Part shown: piece after piece, positions 1 to 7,616 of the stretch
Layout of the letters: each line of letters starts with the position of its first letter
How positions within the stretch are numbered: position 1 is the stretch's first letter
Assembly (NCBI GenBank): GCA_025354075.1
Contig: JANXNO010000040.1
Coordinates: 1 to 10,364, forward strand
Origin: Burkholderiales bacterium
GTDB taxonomy: Bacteria; Pseudomonadota; Gammaproteobacteria; Burkholderiales; Casimicrobiaceae
Length of the DNA: 10,364 nucleotides
Direction of reading: 5' to 3'
The notes under the pieces: model-generated
What the model was told of the DNA's origin: nothing
Database searches by the model: none
The model's input: the letters and a program-made list of their open reading frames with translations, nothing else
Made by a program: the position numbers and the translations under genes

Positions 1-387
1 GCCGTAGCGCTTCGACAGCGCCATCCAGCCCGCCACCGCGCCGGGCACCGAGACGGCCATCCAGCCCCGCTCGGGCATCGCCTGCATGCCTTTGAAGGTG
101 TCCGGCGACCATGCCTGCGGCGAGCGGCCTGACGAGTTGAGTCCATGCAGCGCTTTGTCTTCCGGGCTCCACACCAGCGCAAAAAGATCGCTGCCGAGGC
201 CGTTGCTGCACGGCTCGACAACCGTCAGCACGGCAGCGGTGGCGATGATCGCGTCAATCGCGTTGCCGCCCGCTTTCAGCATCGACAGCCCCGCCTGCGC
301 AGCAAGCGGATGCGTGGTCGACACCACATTGCGGGTCATCAGCGGCGAACGGCCACCGGGGTAAGGACGGGTGTAATTGAAGGTCAT
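1..387 (-). CDS. Gamma-glutamyltransferase family protein, N-terminal part (runs off left edge)
   Basis: The reverse complement from the ATG at 387 gives 129 residues that stay open to the window edge. Motifs typical of the gamma-glutamyltranspeptidase N-terminal half are visible: a start resembling VVSTTHPLAAQAG (about residues 21-33), GGNAIDA (40-46), the EPCSNGLGSD segment (58-67) and VSVPGAVAGW (112-121). Family members are made as one chain that cuts itself at a threonine near the middle, giving an N-terminal nucleophile hydrolase that acts on gamma-glutamyl bonds such as in glutathione. That threonine lies outside the window, so activity cannot be judged. No signal peptide precedes the domain, so it looks like the cytoplasmic YwrD-like branch rather than the periplasmic enzyme. 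It diverges from the radical SAM gene with 64 bp between the starts. No Shine-Dalgarno sequence is seen before the ATG. The family call is firm; the substrate is not known. Confidence 0.88.
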   Translation of the reverse strand, partial: MTFNYTRPYPGGRSPLMTRNVVSTTHPLAAQAGLSMLKAGGNAIDAIIATAAVLTVVEPCSNGLGSDLFALVWSPEDKALHGLNSSGRSPQAWSPDTFKGMQAMPERGWMAVSVPGAVAGWMALSKRYG

Positions 388-451
388 GATTGTTGCGGGC
401 GATAAAACGTTGCGAATAGGTCGATTATCTTGCTTCGCCGATAATTGCCAC

Positions 452-2020
452 ATGCCCGCTCTCGTTTTATCCACGCTCAACGCCCGTTACGCCCATGCTT
501 CACTGGGTTTGCGCTATTTATTCGCAAACCTCGACGAAGATATTCGCGCGGACACGAAGCTCGTTGAATCCGTGATTGGGAGCAAGACTGAGGTGCTCGT
601 CGAGCAATTGCTGGCGTTGAATCCGAAGGTGGTTGGCTTCGGCGTTTACATTTGGAACGTCGAAGAAACGACCAAGCTCATCGCGATGCTCAAGGCCATC
701 GCGCCGCAGATCAAGGTGATTATTGGCGGGCCCGAGGTGAGCTTCGAGACAACCGAGCAGCGCATTTTTGCGCTGGCTGACTACGTGGTCACCGGGCAAG
801 GGGATGTGACGCTCAACATGCTCGCCCGCGCGCTGCTGCACGGCCCGCGTCCGCTCATGAAAGTGCACGTGGGCGGAGACCTTGATCTTGATGATCTTAA
901 GCTGCCGTATGAGTACTACACCGATGAGGACATCGCGCGGCGGCATCTGTACGTGGAGGCCTCGCGCGGCTGTCCGTTCAAGTGTGAGTTTTGTTTGTCA
1001 GCGCTCGACAAGACGGCCGAGCCGTTCAACACCGAGCGTTTTCTGGCTGAGATGGCAAAGCTTTATGACCGTGGCGCACGTACCTTCAAGTTTGTCGACC
1101 GCACGTTCAACCTGAACATCAAAACCTCGCTGGCGATCCTCGATTTTTTCCTTGAGCGCATCAACGCGAAACCGGACGATCCGTGCTTTGCACACTTCGA
1201 GCTGGTGCCCGATCATTTGCCGGAAAAACTCAAGGACACCATCGCAAAATTTCCCGCTGGAACACTGCAATTCGAGATCGGCATCCAGACCTGGAACCCG
1301 ACCGTGCAGGGTCACATTTCACGCAAGCAGAACAACGACAAAGCCAAGGACAACATCCGCTGGTTGCACGCACATTCGCAGGCGCACATGCACGTCGATT
1401 TGATCGCGGGGCTGCCGTCGGAAACGTTCGAGAGCTTCGGTGAAGGTTTTGACACACTCGCGCGCCTGGGCCCACACGAGATTCAGGTCGGCGTGTTGAA
1501 ACGTCTGCGCGGCACGCCGATCATCCGTCACACCGACGCGTTCGCGATGCGCTACAACCCGGAGCCGCCGTACAACATTTTGTCGAACACCGAGCTGTCG
1601 TTCGCCGACCTGCAACGCATCAGCCGCTTCGCCCGGTTCTGGGACTTGATTGGTAACTCCGGGCGCTTCACCAATACGCTGCCGCTGGTGTTGCAGGAGC
1701 TTCCGGTCAGCGCATTCCAGCGCTTTCTCGCGCTCGCCGACTGGCTGTACGCCGAGACTGGCGCGACGCATCAAATCGCGCTGGAGCGATTGTTTGATCT
1801 GGTATATCGCTGGCTGGTTTCGGATGGCGGTATCGACATTGAAGCTGCGCAACAGAAAATTCTTGCTGATTATCAGAAGAGTGGTTCAAAGGGACGGCTA
1901 TCATTTATGCATCGTGGGTTGACCGTTTCCGACGATCTAAACGCGGCCAACGCGAAGGCCAACAGCAACGCAACGCCTGCACGACAGCGGCGACATTTGG
2001 TGACTGCGCCTGCTTTATAG
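452..2020 (+). CDS. B12-binding domain radical SAM protein, DUF4080 type
   Basis: A 522-residue protein. Residues about 1-130 form a B12-binding-like Rossmann domain that begins with a beta-strand and the NARYAHASLGLRYL segment and includes IIGGPE (90-95). The radical SAM cluster motif is C174-x3-C178-x2-C181 in the segment SRGCPFKCEFC, which binds a [4Fe-4S] cluster and cleaves S-adenosylmethionine. The rest of the SAM barrel runs to about residue 370, followed by a C-terminal region resembling DUF4080. The classical base-off cobalamin motif DxHxxG is not seen, so real cobalamin binding is uncertain. The reaction is unknown for this family; relatives are often labelled as magnesium-protoporphyrin cyclase-like only because they share the domain pair. 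I chose the ATG at 452 because homology starts at MPALVLSTLNARY; an in-frame TTG at 377 would extend into the divergent neighbour and adds no family-like sequence. No Shine-Dalgarno sequence is seen. Confidence 0.9.
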   Translation: MPALVLSTLNARYAHASLGLRYLFANLDEDIRADTKLVESVIGSKTEVLVEQLLALNPKVVGFGVYIWNVEETTKLIAMLKAIAPQIKVIIGGPEVSFETTEQRIFALADYVVTGQGDVTLNMLARALLHGPRPLMKVHVGGDLDLDDLKLPYEYYTDEDIARRHLYVEASRGCPFKCEFCLSALDKTAEPFNTERFLAEMAKLYDRGARTFKFVDRTFNLNIKTSLAILDFFLERINAKPDDPCFAHFELVPDHLPEKLKDTIAKFPAGTLQFEIGIQTWNPTVQGHISRKQNNDKAKDNIRWLHAHSQAHMHVDLIAGLPSETFESFGEGFDTLARLGPHEIQVGVLKRLRGTPIIRHTDAFAMRYNPEPPYNILSNTELSFADLQRISRFARFWDLIGNSGRFTNTLPLVLQELPVSAFQRFLALADWLYAETGATHQIALERLFDLVYRWLVSDGGIDIEAAQQKILADYQKSGSKGRLSFMHRGLTVSDDLNAANAKANSNATPARQRRHLVTAPAL

Positions 2021-2111
2021 CGCCCCTAATGTCGGTGCCGTTCATCGCTTAACCCCGTTCCGCCGGGTCGTTCGTTACAACAGACTCAACAGTTCAAGGG
2101 TTAAATCCATC

Positions 2112-3695
2112 ATGTCTCCTCTTTCTTTCGCCGCTGTGGTGGCGTCGGTGCTCTACGTCGGCAGCAGCCTGGCGGCGGACAGTGCCATCAAGCGCGTCAC
2201 GCTCTATCCCGGCATCGCCGCAGTGGAGCGTGTCACCAGCGTGACCACGGGCATGAACGAAGTCAAATTCACCTGCCTGCCGTTGACGTTTGACAGCAAC
2301 AGTTTGCGTGTTGAGGCCGACGACGGTATTCGTTTTGGTGACGTCAGCGTGAAAACGGTGGAAGCCGCCCTGGCACCGGCCTGCGGCGTTGGCCCGCAAA
2401 CGCAGAAGATTCGTGAGCTCGAAGACAAACGCGCGCAGGTGGACGCCGAGCGCATTGGCCATGAAATCGCATTGAATTACGTCAAATCGCTGGGCGCACC
2501 GACGGAGGGCGGCGTGCGTGCGTCCGCCGCGCCTGCATCCATAGACGCCACCACCGAGAGCATGCGCCGCGCTGCGATGACCTCGCTGGTCAAGCAGCAG
2601 CAACTGGCGCGTCAGTTGGAAGACCTTGATGGGCAGCTCGCGGTGCTGCGCGCGCAAAATCAGACTGGCGCCAAAAAGGCCGCGCAGTATCGTGAGGTCG
2701 CCCTTCGTGTCTCCGCTAGCAAGAACGGTGCGTTGCGATTGAACTATCAGGTGAGCGGACCGGGCTGGATTCCGAGCTACCGGGCCACCCTCGATTCGGC
2801 CAGCAACACGGTGCGCATGGAGCGCCTCGCGGTGGTTTCGCAGAGCAGTGGTGAAGACTGGTCGGGCGTGCAGCTCAAGTTGTCCACCGCGCAACCGCGC
2901 CAGAGTGTGATGCCACCGTCGCCGTGGTCATGGCAAATCAATGTGTTGCCGCCGCTGGCCGCGACCGATGCCGTAGCGTACGCAGCTGCACCCGCACCGG
3001 TGGCGACCGGTTTCGCCATGAATAGCATGGAGGCCAAAATCGCGGTGCCCGTGTTCGATCCCTCTGTTTTTGAAGGCACCTACAGCACCGAATTCAGCAT
3101 CGCACAACCAGTCGATCTGGCGTCCAACGACCAGCGCACGTCACTCTCGCTAGGCACGCAGTCGATGGCTGCTCGCGTATTCAGCCGCATCGTGCCGTCG
3201 CAGGCGGCGAGCGCGTTTGTCATGGCCGAGATCAAGCGTCCTGACGGCGTGTGGATTCGCGGCGACCTGCAACTGTTTCGCGATAACGCGCTGGTCGGCA
3301 ATTCCACCTGGAACGTGGGCAGCGACAACGACATCACGCTGGCGTTTGGTCGCGATGAGTCACTGCGCGTTTCGGTGGATCCTGAAAAGAAAAACACCAG
3401 CACGGTGGGCTTTACCGGCGGCAAGCAGGTGCAATCCTACGTTCGGGCGTTCAGCATCGAAAACCTGAGAAAGACGGTAGCGAGTATCGAGGTGATCGAA
3501 GCGTCTCCGGTTGCGGTGAACTCCGCCGTTGAAGTGCAGAGCAAATTTGCGCCGGAACCGACGCAAAAGGACTGGAAAGCCATGCCCGGCGTCAACGTGT
3601 GGGCACAAACCCTGAACGCGGGTCAAATCGCGTCGTTCAAGGCAGATTACACCGTAATATATCCAAAAGACATGCGGATTACAGGGCTGCGATAG
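2112..3695 (+). CDS. MuiA-family (mucoidy inhibitor-like, DUF4140/DUF4139) exported protein
   Basis: A 527-residue protein. The first 22 or so residues are hydrophobic and end in a signal-peptidase-like SLA/ADS site, so it is probably secreted to the periplasm. The mature part opens with AIKRVTLYPGIAAVERV, typical of the DUF4140 N-terminal domain (to about residue 95). It is followed by a charged, heptad-like helical stretch (about 96-190, with LEDKRAQVDAER and QLARQLEDLDGQLAVLRAQN). From about 205 to the end is a beta-rich DUF4139 domain, with YQVSGPGWIPSYRATLD and SGEDWSGVQLKLSTAQP as recognisable landmarks. The family is widespread and its biochemical role is not established; the mucoidy name comes from one early report. 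The signal peptide has no Lys or Arg before its hydrophobic core, which is odd, and no upstream in-frame start fixes this. An AAGGG at 2096-2100, 11 nt before the ATG, could be a weak ribosome site. It is 91 bp downstream of the radical SAM gene and may be read with it. Confidence 0.85.
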   Translation: MSPLSFAAVVASVLYVGSSLAADSAIKRVTLYPGIAAVERVTSVTTGMNEVKFTCLPLTFDSNSLRVEADDGIRFGDVSVKTVEAALAPACGVGPQTQKIRELEDKRAQVDAERIGHEIALNYVKSLGAPTEGGVRASAAPASIDATTESMRRAAMTSLVKQQQLARQLEDLDGQLAVLRAQNQTGAKKAAQYREVALRVSASKNGALRLNYQVSGPGWIPSYRATLDSASNTVRMERLAVVSQSSGEDWSGVQLKLSTAQPRQSVMPPSPWSWQINVLPPLAATDAVAYAAAPAPVATGFAMNSMEAKIAVPVFDPSVFEGTYSTEFSIAQPVDLASNDQRTSLSLGTQSMAARVFSRIVPSQAASAFVMAEIKRPDGVWIRGDLQLFRDNALVGNSTWNVGSDNDITLAFGRDESLRVSVDPEKKNTSTVGFTGGKQVQSYVRAFSIENLRKTVASIEVIEASPVAVNSAVEVQSKFAPEPTQKDWKAMPGVNVWAQTLNAGQIASFKADYTVIYPKDMRITGLR

Positions 3696-3706
3696 CTGCA
3701 AACATT

Positions 3707-3787
3707 GTCATGCTGAGCCACAACGAAGGATCGCGATGCAAACGACACTGCTCGGTCGCCTTATCCTTCGCCCGTGCTCAGGATGAC
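3707..3787. repeat. Imperfect palindromic repeat element (GTCAT.CTGAGC ... GAAGGAT type)
   Basis: Two 25-nt arms (3707-3731 and 3763-3787) are inverted copies matching at 19 of 25 positions: GTCAT, then CTGAGC, then CGAAGGAT match, with the differences clustered in the middle. The loop is 31 nt. It starts 12 bp after the MuiA-family stop and lies between two convergent genes, so in RNA from either strand it would fold into a long hairpin and could end or protect transcripts. The arm pattern resembles a short intergenic repeat I recall from many bacterial genomes; I have not verified this by search. Confidence 0.75.
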
Positions 3788-3833
3788 GGTTGATAGCCAA
3801 AAATTTCTATGCGTGCGTGGAACTATTAGCTTT

Positions 3834-3871
3834 GTCGCAACGATGTGGGCCGCGAGAGCCGCTCCTGCGAT
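3834..3871. repeat. Single copy of AGAGCCGCTCCT repeat family
   Basis: The segment contains AGAGCCGCTCCT (3855-3866), the same core as the right arm of the hairpin at 9063-9084. It is bounded by GTCGCA (3834-3839) and TGCGA (3866-3870), which are inverted to each other. Read on the minus strand it is GCAGGAGCGGCTCTCGCGG, closely resembling the left arm at 9019-9040. It lies in the same gap as the unrelated palindrome at 3707-3787, just past the 3' end of the AEC transporter gene. Confidence 0.6.
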
Positions 3872-3897
3872 ACGTCCGGTCAGCCGGGCTACGGGGG

Positions 3898-4782
3898 TTA
3901 TCGCAGTGCGAACAACAATCCGAAAGGAATAAACACAATGCTCGCAATATTACCGACGAGTACGATGGACGCCACCTTTTCCGGTTCTTGTTTGTAGTAA
4001 TCCGCCACCAGAAAATTGAGCACCGCTGGCGGCAGTGAACCGAACAGAAAAACGAGCCCGGCCTGCTCTTTGGTCATCGGCAACACACCCACAAGAAGCC
4101 CCGCGATGAACAGCCCGGTCAACGGACAAATCGCCGCGCCGAGCAGCGAATTGGAAAAGTCCTCGCGCTTCACGTCCAGCATGCGCACGCCCAGCGACAA
4201 GAGCATCACCGGAATGGTGCAATCACCAATCATCTTCATTGGCGCATGCACGCTGTCCGGCAAATGCGTGCCCGATAAACCGAGCGCTGCACCGATCACA
4301 GTGGCCCATACCATTGGGCTTTTCAGCAGCAATTTCAGCTCTGCGTGCTTGTGAACGATGAACGAACCAATGGTGAAATGCAGCAGATTTGACGTGGTAA
4401 ATAGTGCGACCATGCCCGCCACGCCCGCCGGACCGAACGCAAATAGCGCCAGCGGCAGCCCCATGTTGCCGCAGTTGTTGAACATCATCGGCGGCACGAA
4501 GGTGCGCGGATTTTGCCCGGAGAGTTTCGCGAATGGCCATGCCAGCAGACCCGAGCCGAGCACGATGACGATGGACGCTACAACCAGCGGCCAAAGCGAG
4601 AGCAGATCAACGCTTTTATCGGAGAGATTGGCCAGCACGAGGAACGGACCAAACACGTCCAGATTGAGTCGATTGACGACGCGCATGTCCGGTCGTTTCC
4701 AAACCCGACCAATGCCGTAGCCAAGCACAATGATGGCGATGACAGGAACGACAATTTCAAGAATACGCAGGGCGATGTTCAT
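3898..4782 (-). CDS. AEC (auxin efflux carrier) family transporter
   Basis: A 294-residue integral membrane protein with about ten hydrophobic helices spread over its whole length and short loops, the usual size for bacterial members of the Mem_trans/AEC family. The central segment NNCGNMGLPL (102-111) is the family's most recognisable motif, in the broken-helix region thought to shape the transport site. A helix-breaking pattern is repeated near the C-terminus (LFGSLPPAVLNFLVADYY). Family members are proposed to move small organic anions such as malate or malonate, or auxin in plants; nothing in the sequence fixes the substrate here. The ATG overlaps the stop of the upstream MFS gene by four bases (ATGA), suggesting translational coupling, with GAGAAG about 6 nt before the start as a possible ribosome site inside the MFS gene. 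It is the last gene of the apparent hslU operon. Confidence 0.9.
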   Translation of the reverse strand: MNIALRILEIVVPVIAIIVLGYGIGRVWKRPDMRVVNRLNLDVFGPFLVLANLSDKSVDLLSLWPLVVASIVIVLGSGLLAWPFAKLSGQNPRTFVPPMMFNNCGNMGLPLALFAFGPAGVAGMVALFTTSNLLHFTIGSFIVHKHAELKLLLKSPMVWATVIGAALGLSGTHLPDSVHAPMKMIGDCTIPVMLLSLGVRMLDVKREDFSNSLLGAAICPLTGLFIAGLLVGVLPMTKEQAGLVFLFGSLPPAVLNFLVADYYKQEPEKVASIVLVGNIASIVFIPFGLLFALR

Positions 4783-6050
4783 CGACGCTTCTCGCGCAAC
4801 ACGTCATCGTGCATCGGCCACAACCACGCGATCAACGCAAGCTGAATGACGAACAATGCAGCAAACGCTACTGCGAACCCATCGGTGGTAGCCGCTGCAC
4901 CGGTTGCACTTGTTCGATAAAAATTAACCACAATCCCGATGCCCCATTGCAAGAAAAAGATTGCGCCGAACAGTGCCATGTTGAGCGCAGCGTTTGCCCG
5001 CCCCACGATCTCTTTCGGATAATACGGCGTGAGCAGTGCGAAATAGTTATTGGTCGCTGCGCCGAAAAATCCGAACGCGAAAAATACCAGGGGTAGCGCG
5101 ACGGTTGACTTCAACGCCATTGGAAGCAGGATTACGGCGAATGCGAGCAACATCCAGCGGTTGTAAATAAATCCATCCTTTCCCGCTGCGCGTAACCGAC
5201 CGGTCATCCAGCCGTGAAATAAATTGCCGATCAGCATGCCGATGGGCATGCAGATCAAGGTGTTGGCAAGTGTGTCGCCGGATAGCCCAGCGACGCTAGA
5301 CAGCCAAGGACCCGCCCACAACGATTGCACCGCCCACAGCACGCCGACAGCAAACGAAACCGCAGGAAAAGCGTGGCGCGCCTGTCGCGTACGCCAGACG
5401 TGGCCGAGTGCGCTGCGCATGCTCACCGGTGCGGTTGAAGGCGTATGCGAGCGGCACGGTGGCGGCACCGTGAACAGCGCCGCTACCGCAAACATGACAA
5501 GGCCTGCGCAGCCCATGAATACAGCGCGCCATCCAAATGCGGCAATCGCCCATTGCGCAGGCACCGTGGCAGCGATTGCGCCCAACGTGCCTATGGCAAA
5601 CATGAATCCGTTCGCCATGGGCTGCTGCGCACTGGGCAACCAGATCGAAAACGCACGCAACGAACTCATCAGACAGACCGACACACCCAGGCCAATCAAC
5701 GCGCGGCCCACACCAAGCATCATAGTGTTTTGCGCAACCGCGAAAAGCGCAGTGCCCACCGCCGCTGCGATCAACGCACCGCCGTTGACGCGTGCGCTGT
5801 CAAAACGGTCGAGCAGGGAACCGAGAGGCAATTGCGCTAGCGTGAACGCAATGAAGTAAAGGCTGGTGAGTAGCCCCAGATCGGCGGGATTGAGCGAGAA
5901 GTCGCGAACCAGTTCCGGGGCCGCCACGGCGTTCACGTTGCGTAAAAGAACCGATGCGAAATAAGCAACAGCAAAGGGAATGAACAGCCGGATCAACAGG
6001 GCCCGGCTCCCCCGATGCGGCAGCGAAGTGACCGAATCAACCGTGCTCAC
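4779..6050 (-). CDS. MFS transporter
   Basis: A 423-residue protein with about twelve hydrophobic segments and a central hydrophilic stretch (about 197-215, [15 protein letters not shown]), the normal two-bundle layout of the major facilitator superfamily. The loop after the second helix carries motif A as [11 protein letters not shown] (77-87), with the key Asp81 and Arg82. The segment [17 protein letters not shown] before helix 2 is common in proteobacterial MFS proteins of unassigned substrate. The start codon is GTG at 6050, whose bases overlap the TGA stop of hslU (GTGA); no ATG lies nearby, so this start is preferred although no Shine-Dalgarno sequence is seen. Its own stop overlaps the start of the AEC gene. 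It may be a proton-coupled exporter or importer; the direction and substrate cannot be decided from sequence. Confidence 0.9.
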   Translation of the reverse strand: MSTVDSVTSLPHRGSRALLIRLFIPFAVAYFASVLLRNVNAVAAPELVRDFSLNPADLGLLTSLYFIAFTLAQLPLGSLLDRFDSARVNGGALIAAAVGTALFAVAQNTMMLGVGRALIGLGVSVCLMSSLRAFSIWLPSAQQPMANGFMFAIGTLGAIAATVPAQWAIAAFGWRAVFMGCAGLVMFAVAALFTVPPPCRSHTPSTAPVSMRSALGHVWRTRQARHAFPAVSFAVGVLWAVQSLWAGPWLSSVAGLSGDTLANTLICMPIGMLIGNLFHGWMTGRLRAAGKDGFIYNRWMLLAFAVILLPMALKSTVALPLVFFAFGFFGAATNNYFALLTPYYPKEIVGRANAALNMALFGAIFFLQWGIGIVVNFYRTSATGAAATTDGFAVAFAALFVIQLALIAWLWPMHDDVLREKRR

Positions 6051-7378
6051 AGAATGAACTGCGAGAGATTCTCGTCCTTGACGATGCCTGCGAGCTTGTC
6101 ATCGACAAACGCCGCATCAATATCGATCGTGTGCCCAGTCAGAGAATCGGCCGTGTAGCTCACGTCCTCAAGCAATCGTTCCATCACGGTATGCAGACGC
6201 CGCGCGCCGATATTTTCCTGTCGCTCGTTCACGGTAAACGCGATTTCAGCTAGACGATGAATCGCATCGGGCTTGAACTCCAGCGTCACCTGCTCTGTAG
6301 CGAGCAAGCCCGCGTACTGCCGCGTCAGGCTCGCATCCGTGCTGGTCAAAATTCGCTCGAAATCTTCAACGGTCAGCGCGCTGAGCTCCACGCGAATCGG
6401 AAACCGCCCCTGCAATTCAGGAATCAAATCGCTCGGTTTTGAGACATGGAACGCACCGCTAGCGATGAACAAAATGTGATCGGTTTTGATGGTGCCGTAC
6501 TTGGTGTTGACGGTCGTGCCTTCCACCAGCGGCAGCAAATCGCGCTGCACGCCCTGCCGAGAAACGTCCGCACCACCGGTCTCCTGCCGCGTCGCGATCT
6601 TGTCGATTTCGTCGAGAAAAACGATGCCGTTTTGCTCAGCATTTTCCAGCGCGTTGGCTTTCAGCTCGTCTTCATTCACGAGCTTGCCCGCCTCTTCATC
6701 CTGCAGCACTTTCATCGCCTCATCGACGCGCATCCATTTCGATTTTTTGCGATCTTGCCGCATGTTCGCGAACATGCCCTGAATCTGCTGTGTCATCTCC
6801 TCCATACCGGGCGGAGCCATCACTTCCATCTGCGGCGCAGGAACAGCGACTTCAATCTCGATTTCTTTTTCATCGAAATGACCCTCGCGCAACATCTTGC
6901 GAAATTTCTGCCGCGTCGCGTTGTCGGTCGGTTTCAAATCTTCAAAATTCACGGCATTGGGCGGTGGCAACAACGCGTCGAGCACGCGCTCTTCTGCCGC
7001 ATCCTGCGCCTTTTCGCGCACTGCCTTCACCGCCTGCTCGCGCGTCTGCTTGATCGCGATCTCCACCAGATCACGAATGATCGTGTCTACATCGCGGCCC
7101 ACATAGCCTACCTCGGTGAACTTGGTCGCCTCCACCTTCACAAACGGCGCGTTAGCCAGTTTCGCCAATCGTCGCGCAATCTCGGTCTTGCCGACACCCG
7201 TCGGCCCGATCATCAGGATGTTTTTCGGCGTGATCTCGTGACGCAGCGGGTCAGCCACCTGCTGCCTGCGCCAGCGGTTACGCAGCGCAATCGCCACTGC
7301 CTTCTTCGCAGCCGCTTGCCCGACGATATGCCGATCCAGTTCAACAACAATTTCTTTCGGGGTCATGGGAGTGGGCAT
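6047..7378 (-). CDS. hslU: HslU (ClpY), ATPase subunit of the HslUV protease
   Basis: A 443-residue AAA+ unfoldase, the same length as I recall for the E. coli protein. Visible in order: the N-terminal [17 protein letters not shown], Walker A GPTGVGKT (58-65), the pore loop GYVG (91-94), the inserted I domain (about 110-245), Walker B FLDEID with Asp256/Glu257, and the sensor-2 segment [12 protein letters not shown]. The C-terminal tail ENLSQFIL is conserved; in the family this tail inserts into HslV and switches on its peptidase. HslU hexamers unfold substrates with ATP and feed them to HslV in the cytoplasm. I chose the ATG at 7378; an upstream GTG at 7447 adds 23 residues unlike the family, and the ATG at 7366 is also possible. 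A TAAAAT at 7410-7415 (minus) could be a -10 box but has no good -35. The striking point is that no hslV precedes it; instead fabI lies divergently. It heads an overlapping trio with two transporters. Confidence 0.96.
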   Translation of the reverse strand: MPTPMTPKEIVVELDRHIVGQAAAKKAVAIALRNRWRRQQVADPLRHEITPKNILMIGPTGVGKTEIARRLAKLANAPFVKVEATKFTEVGYVGRDVDTIIRDLVEIAIKQTREQAVKAVREKAQDAAEERVLDALLPPPNAVNFEDLKPTDNATRQKFRKMLREGHFDEKEIEIEVAVPAPQMEVMAPPGMEEMTQQIQGMFANMRQDRKKSKWMRVDEAMKVLQDEEAGKLVNEDELKANALENAEQNGIVFLDEIDKIATRQETGGADVSRQGVQRDLLPLVEGTTVNTKYGTIKTDHILFIASGAFHVSKPSDLIPELQGRFPIRVELSALTVEDFERILTSTDASLTRQYAGLLATEQVTLEFKPDAIHRLAEIAFTVNERQENIGARRLHTVMERLLEDVSYTADSLTGHTIDIDAAFVDDKLAGIVKDENLSQFIL

Positions 7379-7584
7379 AGCGACAAACAGATGGACGAAA
7401 AACCTACTGATTTTACGGGCGTAGAATTCCTGCGACTCCACAGGCATGCGGAAAATGTAAAAGCCTCATTTTTAACGGCACTGATGGACGCATTGCGTAG
7501 TTGCTCCTCGCTTGTGTGGCCAGCCACACTGCACCCGTCGCGCCTGGTACTGCATCCCGTCAGCACCGCCAAATACGGCTCTTT

Positions 7585-7590
7585 TACAAT
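7585..7590 (+). promoter_or_regulatory. Candidate -10 box for fabI
   Basis: TACAAT lies 26 bases before the fabI ATG, close to the TATAAT consensus. No convincing -35 hexamer is found 16-18 bp upstream, so this is weak. The 238-bp divergent spacer between hslU and fabI (7379-7616) holds no other gene, and no remnant of hslV was seen in it. Confidence 0.3.
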
Positions 7591-7616
7591 TGCCCCACTC
7601 CTTACCGGTTCAACCC

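Noticed and set aside
377..451. TTG start extending the radical SAM protein by 25 residues
   Set aside because: The extension overlaps the start of the divergent gene, and the B12-domain homology begins at the ATG at 452.
2094..2894. A 266-codon open frame on the minus strand opposite the MuiA-family gene
   Set aside because: Its composition (many Arg, His and Ala) and the well-supported plus-strand domain content point to a shadow frame.
5224..5859. A 211-codon plus-strand frame opposite the MFS gene
   Set aside because: It mirrors a transmembrane coding region, has no family resemblance and no ribosome site.
7379..7447. GTG start extending HslU by 23 residues
   Set aside because: The extra residues do not resemble HslU, and the ATG at 7378 gives the expected family length.
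7512..7616. Upstream start extending FabI by 35 residues
   Set aside because: The extension is low in family-like sequence and would cover the candidate -10 box; FabI proteins start where the ATG at 7617 places it.
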